The notes beneath the pieces were generated by a model, which ran no database searches, was not told the origin of the DNA, and worked only from the letters and a program-made list of their open reading frames with translations. DNA of 64,000 bases from Sphingomonas cavernae (GTDB taxonomy: Bacteria > Pseudomonadota > Alphaproteobacteria > Sphingomonadales > Sphingomonadaceae): positions 1,116,001 to 1,180,000 of the forward strand of contig NZ_QYUM01000002.1 of NCBI RefSeq assembly GCF_003590775.1. The letters are read 5' to 3'. This document shows, one piece after another, positions 52,649 to 60,220 of the stretch (position 1 is the stretch's first letter; every line of letters begins with the position of its first letter). A program made the position numbers and the translations under genes.

Positions 52649-53696
52649 GCGGGGCTGGCTGTCTCCAGTCTATCCAGTCGCCATAGGCATGGCATTTCGC
52701 GAGACAATGTGTCTCGCCGGTGGGCCAGCAGGTGAGCGAAAGCTGCACCTCGCTTCGGGTCGGAGTCCATTCGAAGCTGATCCAGGCGAGCGGGCGCCGG
52801 GCGGTTGCGCGCACGCCGGCGCGGCGGATCAGGTTGGCGATGGTGCGGCGGTCCTCTTCCGCAAGATATTGCAGGACCATCGAGTGAAACACTGCCCGGC
52901 ACAGGCCCGCTTGCTGTGGCGCATCCAGCCTCTCCGCCAGCCAGGCGACGGCGTTGCCCTGATCGACCCGGGGCGGGTGAAGCCGGGCGAGCGCCAGCGC
53001 CTGCTCGAGCCGGCTGGCGCGCTGCGGCTGATCCGCCCAGACGTGGGAGAGCAGGCGTTCGCGCGTTGCATCGTCGCCCGCGTCGAGCGGATTGAGATCC
53101 ACTCCGCGTGCCGCGGCAACGGCGATGGGCGCTAACCGTGGCGGCGATCCGCGCCAGGTCGGCGCGATACGAACGGGCGAGTCCGCCACGCCTGCAGCGA
53201 TGCCGCCGAGGTCGTAGGCATAGCGCGCGAGATTGAGATTGAGCCCGCAGCTCGAACCGAGTTCGAGAAGCTCGAACGGCAGGCCCGTCTTGCGCCGGGC
53301 AACCATGAGCGCGGCCGCGACAGCAGCGGCGCGGCCGACCTCGTTGGTCTGCGGCGTATCTCGCATCCATGTCGAAATGAAATCATCTTCGGCCGCCAGC
53401 GCCGCGCCGATAGCGCCGTCATAATCGTCGTGCCGGTACTGATAGAGCGCGCTCAGCGCCGGCATCGCGTCGCGTCTGGCAAGCGCGTGGAGCGCCGCGT
53501 TTAACCGCATGGCCAGTGCCGCCGAGGACGGGTCGCCCGACCAATGTGCGATCAGCGCCGCCGTCAAGGGAGCGCGGCCAAGCTGGCGCTGGGCGGCCTC
53601 GAGCACCGCAGCGACAAAGGGCGAGCCGAGTTCACGCGCGACCACGGCCTGGCGCCCAAGTTCACCGTCAAATACGCGACGGCCGATCATGTGCAT
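52611..53696 (-). CDS. DUF2332 family protein
   Basis: 361-residue protein. It shows LLELGSSCGLNLNLARYAYDL, a SAM-methyltransferase-like or nucleotide-binding-like GxSxGxN region, and late conserved WISFEWTP. It matches DUF2332, an alphaproteobacterial and actinobacterial family of unknown function. Start 53696 has AAGGA 7 bases upstream; the frame stays open upstream to 53819. It is downstream of the chemoreceptor gene in the same orientation but separated by 132 bp. Confidence 0.82.
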   Translation of the reverse strand: MHMIGRRVFDGELGRQAVVARELGSPFVAAVLEAAQRQLGRAPLTAALIAHWSGDPSSAALAMRLNAALHALARRDAMPALSALYQYRHDDYDGAIGAALAAEDDFISTWMRDTPQTNEVGRAAAVAAALMVARRKTGLPFELLELGSSCGLNLNLARYAYDLGGIAAGVADSPVRIAPTWRGSPPRLAPIAVAAARGVDLNPLDAGDDATRERLLSHVWADQPQRASRLEQALALARLHPPRVDQGNAVAWLAERLDAPQQAGLCRAVFHSMVLQYLAEEDRRTIANLIRRAGVRATARRPLAWISFEWTPTRSEVQLSLTCWPTGETHCLAKCHAYGDWIDWRQPAPPIAPVHAHEKTV

Positions 53697-53828
53697 TCTA
53701 AATTTCCTTGCCGCTGCAGACAGGTGTTGCGGCGAAATCAGGGATGTGAGGGAACGGCTTCGCGGCTGGCGGGGCGGCGAACGATCACGTCGCCGGCCGC
53801 CCCGCAGCGCGGTTTTCAAAGCCGTCGC

Positions 53829-55697
53829 CTAGAACGCCTGCCAGTCGCCGTCCGCGCTGTCGCGCGGGCGTATCAGCGCAGATATGGCGGCCGCTGGCAG
53901 CGGTCTGGCAGTGCCAGCAAAGCGTGCCGGCGCCGCCCGAGCCGTGGCGCTGGGAACGTCGCCGACGTTGAACTCGCGCGCCTGCTCGGAAAGCACCGAG
54001 ACTTCCTCGGCGAGGTTGCGAGCGGCAGCCGAGGTTTCCTCGACCATTGCGGCGTTCTGCTGCGTCGCCTGGTCCATAGTGCCGATGGCAGTCGAGACCT
54101 CGGTGATCGCGGCCGATTGCGCCTGGTTGTCGGCGGCCATAGTCGCGAGCAGCTCGTGGACCTGGCCCACATCGTTCGAGATGTCGGCCAGCGCGCCGTC
54201 CACCTTCTGCACCGCGTCCACTGCGGTGCCGATGTCGGCCTGGGTGAGCGAGAGCTGATCGCGGGCGCGCTTGGCCTCTTCCTCGGCGCGCATGGCGAGC
54301 GCCGAGACAAGATCGGCGACCACCGCGAATCCGCGGCCGGCATCGCCGGCGCGCCCCGCCTCCACGGCGGCGTTCATGGCCAGCACGCGGGTCTGGAAGG
54401 CGATCTTGTCGAGCCCCTCGATAACGCTGTCGATGCCCTTGGCACTTTCGGAGACGCGGCCCATCGCCTGGACCGCCTCGTCAGCGACCGCACGGCCGCC
54501 ACCAACGGTCGAAATCGCCTGGTCGGCGCGCTCGACGGTGCGCGATGCAGCCGTCGCGCCGGCCTTCAGCCGGCCATCCATCTGCGTGATGGCTGCTGCG
54601 GTCTCCTCAAGGCTGGCGGCATTGCTCTCGGTGCGACGCGCCAGATCCTCGGAGGCCCGGGCGATCTCGCTCGAGCCGGTGCGGATCGAGGCGGTCGCCT
54701 GCGTGACCGACGTGATGAGCCCGCGCAGGGCGTTCAAGGCAGCGTTGAAGTTGGTCCTCACCGCGGCATAGTCGCCCGGGAAGTCGCGGGTTATCTCGGC
54801 GGTGAGATTGCCGCCAGCGAGCTCGGTGAGATGCGTCGAGACTGTCTCTACCACCATCTTCTGGTCGGCCTCCGCCTTCGCGTTCGCCTCTTCGGCGGCC
54901 TGCTTGGCGACAGCGGCATCGCGGAAGATGAGGACCGCGCGCGTCATATCGCCCAATTCGTCGCCGCGAGCGGTGTCGGGTACCGCGATGTCGTTCTTGC
55001 CCGCGGCAAGGTCGGCCATCACGCTGGTGAGTTGGGTGATGGGCCCGGCGATCATCCGGCTCAACATCAGCGCGAGCGTGATCGCAATGCCGATCAGCGC
55101 GATTCCACCGAGGATCAGGGCGGTCGTCGCCGAACGGATAGCGGTTTCCTGGCGCTTGGAATTCTTTTCGATCAGCGCGACCTGCGCATCGCGCACATCG
55201 CGTAGCGGCAGCACGGCGGCGCTGACCAGCACGGCTTTGCCCGCGGCGCGCACTTCGGCCTGTGCCTCGTCGCGCTGGCCGGCCTGCACGCGGTCGATCA
55301 GGCGGTCGCCCCACTTGCTGCGCCATGCGAGGGTTTCCTCGCGCGATTTGCGTACCGCGGCACGCTGCGCAGGATCCTCCAGTTGTTCTTCGAGCTCGGC
55401 CGAGATGCGGTCATATTCGTCGCGGCCTTCATCATAGGATTTGAGGTATGAGGCGTCGCCGGTCACCAGGAAGCCGCGAAGCTGGCTGTTCTGTCGGAGA
55501 AGCCCCGTTTCCAGCGCCAGTGCCTTAGCATGGATCGACTGGCTGAGATTGTTCTGGTCGGTCGAGGTCCTGATCATCGTGATGTTCACGAAAAACACGA
55601 TCATCATGATCGCGGCCGAAACGCAGATCATGAGGAAAGACCAGCCGAGTTTCCTCGGGATCTTCATGGAGTTGAGCATCTTCACTGTCTTCGCCAT
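53829..55697 (-). CDS. Methyl-accepting chemotaxis protein with CHASE3-like sensor domain
   Basis: 622-residue chemoreceptor. An N-terminal membrane helix (about 15-38) is followed by a CHASE3-like periplasmic helical domain (LLRQNSQLRGFLVTGD), a second helix (about 188-213), HAMP, and a signalling domain whose hairpin tip reads IAFQTRVLAMNAAVEAGRAG and GDAGRGFAVVADLV. The C-terminus ends GDWQAF, matching the xWxxF pentapeptide that tethers CheR/CheB in other receptors. No other che genes are nearby. The ligand is unknown. Confidence 0.9.
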   Translation of the reverse strand: MAKTVKMLNSMKIPRKLGWSFLMICVSAAIMMIVFFVNITMIRTSTDQNNLSQSIHAKALALETGLLRQNSQLRGFLVTGDASYLKSYDEGRDEYDRISAELEEQLEDPAQRAAVRKSREETLAWRSKWGDRLIDRVQAGQRDEAQAEVRAAGKAVLVSAAVLPLRDVRDAQVALIEKNSKRQETAIRSATTALILGGIALIGIAITLALMLSRMIAGPITQLTSVMADLAAGKNDIAVPDTARGDELGDMTRAVLIFRDAAVAKQAAEEANAKAEADQKMVVETVSTHLTELAGGNLTAEITRDFPGDYAAVRTNFNAALNALRGLITSVTQATASIRTGSSEIARASEDLARRTESNAASLEETAAAITQMDGRLKAGATAASRTVERADQAISTVGGGRAVADEAVQAMGRVSESAKGIDSVIEGLDKIAFQTRVLAMNAAVEAGRAGDAGRGFAVVADLVSALAMRAEEEAKRARDQLSLTQADIGTAVDAVQKVDGALADISNDVGQVHELLATMAADNQAQSAAITEVSTAIGTMDQATQQNAAMVEETSAAARNLAEEVSVLSEQAREFNVGDVPSATARAAPARFAGTARPLPAAAISALIRPRDSADGDWQAF

Positions 55698-55765
55698 CCC
55701 AGGTTGGTATCCCGATGGGCCGATCCGGACAGCCGGTACGCGAGCGCCCGGCTGTCCGGTTCAAC

Positions 55766-58300
55766 TCAGAAGTTAAAGCGCAGCGACGTCGAGATGGTGC
55801 GGCCGTTGATGGCGCGGACCGAGACGATGCCGTTGGCGGGGATCGTCGACTGCGCCACCTCCGTAAGGCCTGTCACGTCGAACAGGTTGTTCGCGTTGAG
55901 CGACAACTGCATCCGTTCGGTCGGACGGAACTGCAGGAAGGCGTTGACCACGGTAAAGCCCGGCATCTTGAGCTGGTTACTGTCCTGCGCAAAGCTGCTG
56001 GTCGTGCCGACGAAGTTGGCGCCCACGGTGAACATCTCGTTCTCGAACTGCGGCGTGGCCTGGAAGATCAGCTTGGGCTGGTGCCGGGGGACATTGCCCT
56101 CGATCCCCGGATTCAGCGCGTCGCTTGCGATTTCCGCGTCGGTGTAGGTCGCGCCTGCCGTAAGGCTGAACGGGCCGCGGCGGATGCTGCCTTCGAACTC
56201 GGCGCCCATCGCCTTGTATCCGCGGACAATAATCTGCGGAACGAGCGAACCGTCGGGCCGGACAACCGTCTGCTGGTTGATCTCCTGCGTCTTGGCCCAG
56301 AAGCCGGTCAGGTTTAGCGTGAGGTTGTTCTTGCGATACTTCACCCCCGCCTCGGCCTGCTTGACGGTGTCGTGGCCGGCGCGATCGTCGACCAGCTTGC
56401 CGGTAGTCGCGCTGACGATCGGCGTGAACAGGACTCGGTCGGCGGCACCGCGGCCGCCACGGCTGTAGCGCGCGAAGACGGCGAGCGGCTCGGCGACGCG
56501 GTAGTTGATGCCGGCCGAGTAGCTCAGATACTCATAATCGAAATTGACCGGAGCCGGGCGATCAAGCGGGATGAACGCGGTGCTGCGCTCGGGCAACGAG
56601 ATCACGCCGTCGCCGTTGATGTCGTACGACATCAGGCCCACGCGTCCGCCACCGAGATCGGCGCCGAAGAGCGAGCCTTCGGCCTTGCCCATGTCGTAAC
56701 GGATGCTGCCGCCGATCGCAAACTTGCCGATCATGTAGTTGAGCGAGCCATAGGGCGCCGTGACGTCGAATTCGACGTCGTATTTGCGGCGGAAGGCGGC
56801 GCTGCCGGGCGTGCCGCTATAGGCGACGATGCCATTCTGCGTCATCGGAATGCCGCCGGCGCGGGTGATGTCGACGAGTGCGCCCTGACCATCGCCGCGG
56901 ACGTCCGAGATGCCCGAGATGAAGAGCCAGTCGGCGTCCACGGCCTGGGTCGACTTGTAGAAACCGACCGTGGTCGTGAGCACGCCGTCGCCAATATTCC
57001 ACTGGCGCGTGGCGCGAATGTCATTGGTCATCACGTCGAGCGAATTGAGTTCCATGTCGCGAAGCACCGCCAGCGAGAGCAGACCATTGCCGTTGAGCGA
57101 AGCGAGATCGGTGATCGCCTGGCCGGCATTGGGACCGGTCGCGTAGCTGAGGGTCGCGCCGGGGCCGCCGAATGTGGTGGCAAGCGCCGCGGCAGGCATG
57201 GTCAGCCCGTACTGGAACTGCGTCATCTGCCCGGAGAGGTCGGCGTAGCGGAACTTCTCCGTGATGGTCCAGCCGGCCACATCGAACTGGGCCTCGAGGC
57301 CGACCGACTTGGCGATCGCATGAATGCCATCGCGCAGATCCTTGCGCGCGAGATTGTTGTTGCCGTCGAGCGTCACGATGTTCGCAACGTGCGGCGACAG
57401 CAGCGAGCCGCTGTTCACGTCGAAATTCGCGATGTCCTTGTAGTTCGGATCGGCGTTCGTGCCGCTGACGCTCATCGGGACCGACAGGTAGGTGGGCGTA
57501 CGGTCGTCGAGATATTTGCCCGAGAGCCGGATATAACCGCCGTCGAATTCCTTCGTGACGTTCAGCTTCAACTGACCGCCCTTATAGGCGGTATAGCCGG
57601 TCTCACGCGGGCCTTCGCCGGTGCGGTAGAAGCCGCCCACGTGGAACCGCAGCGTGTCGCTGATTCTGCTGCCATAGTCGAAGTCGAGGCGCTTCTCGTC
57701 AAAATCGAGACCCGAGCTGACCTGGACCGCGCCGCCTTCGACATCGCCGGTCTTTGACATGAAGTTGATCACGCCGCCCGGCGAGTTGGACGCGAAGGTT
57801 GATGCGGAACCCCCGCGAATCGTCTCCACCGCATTGAGGTTGAAGTCCGGACGAAGGAACACATCGGCGCCGACGAACAGATCGCCATATTCAAGCACCG
57901 GCAGACCATCTTCCTGGAGCTGCAGATATTTGGAGCCGGACGATGCGAGCGGCAGGCCGCGGATGGTAAAGCTGTTGTTGACGTCGCCGCCCGAAGCCTC
58001 GACCCGGATGCCGGGGATGTTGCGCAGAACCTCGGCGACGGAGCGCGCGCCGATCTTCTGGATGTCGGCGCCACGCAGTGAGCTGGTCGACGTCGCGCTG
58101 TCCAGACGATCGCGACCCTTGGCGACGCCGGTCGAGAAAACCTCGGCCTGGGACGTGTTCCCGGGGCGCGCTTCCGCGCCGGCATCGGCTGTCGCCGCGC
58201 TCTCGACCTGCGTGTCCGCGTCGGTCGACGGCTCATGGGCCATCGCAGGTGAAAGCAGCGCAAATGGCGCAACAGTAAACAGGAAAATACTTCGCTTCAT
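55766..58300 (-). CDS. TonB-dependent receptor with EF-hand-like loop
   Basis: Outer-membrane receptor of 844 residues. Signal peptide ends near residue 22 (LLSPAMA-HEP); a plug domain has VETIRGGSASTFASNSPGGV. The C-terminal strand ends in phenylalanine (LRFNF). At residues 560-571 (56588-56623) a perfect 12-residue EF-hand calcium-loop pattern DINGDGVISLPE occurs in a predicted extracellular loop. Start 58300 is chosen because the G-rich site GGGGGGTG precedes it; GTG 58309 would add three residues. Downstream of a 580-bp AT-rich gap. Ligand unknown. Confidence 0.9.
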   Translation of the reverse strand: MKRSIFLFTVAPFALLSPAMAHEPSTDADTQVESAATADAGAEARPGNTSQAEVFSTGVAKGRDRLDSATSTSSLRGADIQKIGARSVAEVLRNIPGIRVEASGGDVNNSFTIRGLPLASSGSKYLQLQEDGLPVLEYGDLFVGADVFLRPDFNLNAVETIRGGSASTFASNSPGGVINFMSKTGDVEGGAVQVSSGLDFDEKRLDFDYGSRISDTLRFHVGGFYRTGEGPRETGYTAYKGGQLKLNVTKEFDGGYIRLSGKYLDDRTPTYLSVPMSVSGTNADPNYKDIANFDVNSGSLLSPHVANIVTLDGNNNLARKDLRDGIHAIAKSVGLEAQFDVAGWTITEKFRYADLSGQMTQFQYGLTMPAAALATTFGGPGATLSYATGPNAGQAITDLASLNGNGLLSLAVLRDMELNSLDVMTNDIRATRQWNIGDGVLTTTVGFYKSTQAVDADWLFISGISDVRGDGQGALVDITRAGGIPMTQNGIVAYSGTPGSAAFRRKYDVEFDVTAPYGSLNYMIGKFAIGGSIRYDMGKAEGSLFGADLGGGRVGLMSYDINGDGVISLPERSTAFIPLDRPAPVNFDYEYLSYSAGINYRVAEPLAVFARYSRGGRGAADRVLFTPIVSATTGKLVDDRAGHDTVKQAEAGVKYRKNNLTLNLTGFWAKTQEINQQTVVRPDGSLVPQIIVRGYKAMGAEFEGSIRRGPFSLTAGATYTDAEIASDALNPGIEGNVPRHQPKLIFQATPQFENEMFTVGANFVGTTSSFAQDSNQLKMPGFTVVNAFLQFRPTERMQLSLNANNLFDVTGLTEVAQSTIPANGIVSVRAINGRTISTSLRFNF

Positions 58301-58408
58301 GATATTCACCCCCCGGTCGAGATTTGTTACAATTGGCCTGCGTAATTCACACAGAAAAGAAGATGTATTTCTCGAGCAATTGCCCTATAAATGACGAACG
58401 AAATTGCC

Positions 58409-58428
58409 CTGAGTCACGGATGACTCAG
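58409..58428. promoter_or_regulatory. Perfect inverted repeat, candidate operator
   Basis: CTGAGTCA-cgga-TGACTCAG, 8-bp arms and 4-bp loop, in the AT-rich region about 110 bp upstream of the TonB receptor start. Could be an operator or a hairpin. Confidence 0.45.
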
Positions 58429-58473
58429 ATCATTATTTGCATGATATTTTTGCTGAAAATGACACAGCTCATG

Positions 58474-58497
58474 CACATTCAAATTTTAATGAATGTG
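58474..58497. promoter_or_regulatory. Inverted repeat, candidate operator
   Basis: CACATTC-aaattttaat-GAATGTG, 7-bp arms with a 10-bp AT-rich spacer, about 175 bp upstream of the TonB receptor start. Confidence 0.4.
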
Positions 58498-58880
58498 TTC
58501 ACGGTCATTGATATTATAGTATGTTCAGAAGTCCCCTATGGGCCGTCTGCACTCAGGCAATTGTCTATATATAGCGCGAAAATATGCGTCGATTGCAGTT
58601 GTCATGATTAATCGTCGCTCAAGGTCATATTTTCTTCGTTATTGCTATGCTTCTCCGATGATTGCGTTGCACCCGTTCAAGAGAATATAGTTGAATGGAT
58701 CGGGGTGCAGGGTCGTGACGCGCGCTACATCGCTCAAGCGATGGTTTCTCCGTTACGGAACGCGTACTTAGGTTCGGATGCCCACTCACCCCGCAATTGA
58801 TCTCTCAACCATTCGCAAAATATGCGCGAGGGGGGATCCCTGCGGCTGCGTATAGGAAATGATGCACTGGAGAATGACCC

Positions 58881-59156
58881 ATGACCGACATTGACGCCAT
58901 GCTGGCGCGTTTGCGCGAAAGCCCGGTTCACCCCGGGCTCGCCGTGATCGACACCGCGGTTTTTGACGAACTTGCGGCGCGCGCGGGTGTGCCGGCGACA
59001 CCCGGCGCACGCGGACTCAGCATGGCGGCGGTGGTGGCGCTCTTCATCGGCATAGCCGGTTCGGCGTTGCCCGGCACACAGGTCAGGGCAGCATCGATCT
59101 CGCCCCTTGGCGCACCACCAACGCTTGCGCCCTCGACATTGCTTGGCGCCGAATGA
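58881..59156 (+). CDS. CnrY-like anti-sigma factor (probable)
   Basis: 91-residue protein with one membrane segment (about residues 45-65, GLSMAAVVALFIGIAGSAL). It has a short N-terminal cytoplasmic part (MTDIDAMLARLRESP) that could bind a sigma factor, and a C-terminal periplasmic tail. It is placed first in a run with a CnrX-like sensor and an ECF sigma gene, all overlapping, the layout of cnrYXH. Assigned mainly from topology and synteny. ATG 58881 has GGAG upstream. Confidence 0.65.
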   Translation: MTDIDAMLARLRESPVHPGLAVIDTAVFDELAARAGVPATPGARGLSMAAVVALFIGIAGSALPGTQVRAASISPLGAPPTLAPSTLLGAE

Positions 59157-59596
59157 CCCGGAATCACAAATATATTGTTTTCATAGCGATCATCGCGTTT
59201 GCCGCAGCGCTCGCTGGGGTCGTTGTCGGCCGCGAGTTCGTGATTCCCGACCGGCCCGTCGAAAATGAGCTTCACGAACTGCTGCACGCGCAGTTGAAGC
59301 TGGACGACGCCCAGCAGGCAAAGATCGACGTGATCGAAAAACAGTTCGCCCTGCGACGGCGTGCGCTCGAACGCGAGCTCCGGGCCGATAATGCGCGCCT
59401 CGCCGAAGCTATCGAAGCCGAACATGGATATGGGCCAAGGGTAGCCGCCGCTGTCGATCTTTCGCACACGGCGATGGGGCAGCTCCAGAAGGAGACGCTC
59501 GAGCATATCTTCGCGATGCGCGGCGTGCTCAGGCCCGACCAGGCGGTCAGGTTCGACGAGGCCGTGGTGAAAGCGCTGACGGCCAAGGACCAGTGA
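59153..59596 (+). CDS. CnrX-like periplasmic metal sensor
   Basis: 147-residue protein with an N-terminal membrane anchor (about 8-26) and a helical periplasmic domain of the CnrX/Metal_resist family. By position, H41, H45, E62, H118 and M122 reproduce, shifted by one, the Ni/Co ligands H42, H46, E63, H119 and M123 of Cupriavidus CnrX. Start ATG 59153 overlaps the upstream stop by 4 bases; its stop overlaps the ECF start. It probably senses a divalent metal and releases the sigma factor through the CnrY-like protein. Confidence 0.82.
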   Translation: MTRNHKYIVFIAIIAFAAALAGVVVGREFVIPDRPVENELHELLHAQLKLDDAQQAKIDVIEKQFALRRRALERELRADNARLAEAIEAEHGYGPRVAAAVDLSHTAMGQLQKETLEHIFAMRGVLRPDQAVRFDEAVVKALTAKDQ

Positions 59597-60156
59597 CGCC
59601 CGACCTCGCCGATTGTTCGGACGGCGCGTTGGCAAGGCTCGCGCTGGCGGGGCGGCAGGCGGCCTATGGCGAGCTGATGCGACGCCATCGGGATTCGGTT
59701 TACCGGATGGCGCTCGGCAGCGTCGGCGATGCGGATGAGGCGCTGGACGTCACGCAGAACAGCTTCATTGCCGCGTTTGCGGCGCTCGACCGTTATGACG
59801 GATCACGCCCCTTCCGATCGTGGATCATGCGGATCGCGCTCAACAAATGCCATGACTGGGCCAGGCGGCGGCTGGTCCGCCGGTTCCTGACCTTTGCGCA
59901 GCCGATCAGCGCTGCGGAGCAAATTGCCGATACTGCCGCCCCCATCGACGTCGCGCTCGCCGACAAGATGGAACTCGCCCGTGCCACCCGCGCGATCGCC
60001 AATCTGCCCCCATCGCTCAAGGAGCCGCTGATACTGCGCACGATCGAGGGGATGTCGCAGGCGGAAACCGCTCAGGTGCTGGGCGTCAGCGAGAAAGCCG
60101 TCGAGACCCGTCTTTATCGCGCGCGCAAGAAACTCGAAGAATTGTTGAGGGATTGA
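59593..60156 (+). CDS. ECF RNA polymerase sigma factor (CnrH-like)
   Basis: 187-residue ECF sigma factor with region 2 (ALDVTQNSFIAAFAALDRYD and FRSWIMRIALNKCHDWARR) and region 4 (LPPSLKEPLILRTIEGMSQA, then VLGVSEKAVETRLYRARKKL). GTG 59593 overlaps the CnrX-like stop. It lies 64 bp before copA, whose leader contains an inverted repeat (60164-60196). By analogy with cnrYXH it is probably released by the CnrX/CnrY pair and drives its own locus and the copAB genes. Confidence 0.88.
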   Translation: MTPDLADCSDGALARLALAGRQAAYGELMRRHRDSVYRMALGSVGDADEALDVTQNSFIAAFAALDRYDGSRPFRSWIMRIALNKCHDWARRRLVRRFLTFAQPISAAEQIADTAAPIDVALADKMELARATRAIANLPPSLKEPLILRTIEGMSQAETAQVLGVSEKAVETRLYRARKKLEELLRD

Positions 60157-60163
60157 GCCCCCG

Positions 60164-60196
60164 CTTGCGTATTGACCCTCATGGGAAACACGCAAG
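60164..60196. promoter_or_regulatory. Inverted repeat upstream of copA
   Basis: CTTGCGT (60164-60170) pairs with ACGCAAG (60190-60196) across a 19-nt loop, in the 64-bp ECF-copA gap. It may be a hairpin in the leader or a binding site. Confidence 0.35.
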
Positions 60197-60220
60197 TCGC
60201 AGGGGCGCTCGAAAAGTAAG

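Larger units (their letters stand above)
58301..58880. other. AT-rich intergenic region with inverted repeats
   Basis: 580 bp between the TonB receptor (minus) and the CnrY-like gene (plus). The part 58310-58640 is strikingly AT-rich for this genome, with no convincing gene on either strand. It holds two inverted repeats (58409-58428 and 58474-58497) and TTGTTACAA at 58324-58332. The remainder has ordinary composition. The likely function is divergent promoters; the AT-richness could reflect acquired DNA. Confidence 0.6.

Noticed and set aside
58420-58460. Fur box upstream of the second TonB receptor
   Set aside because: Only partial similarity (ATAATGAT-like) in an AT-rich context; not distinguishable from chance.
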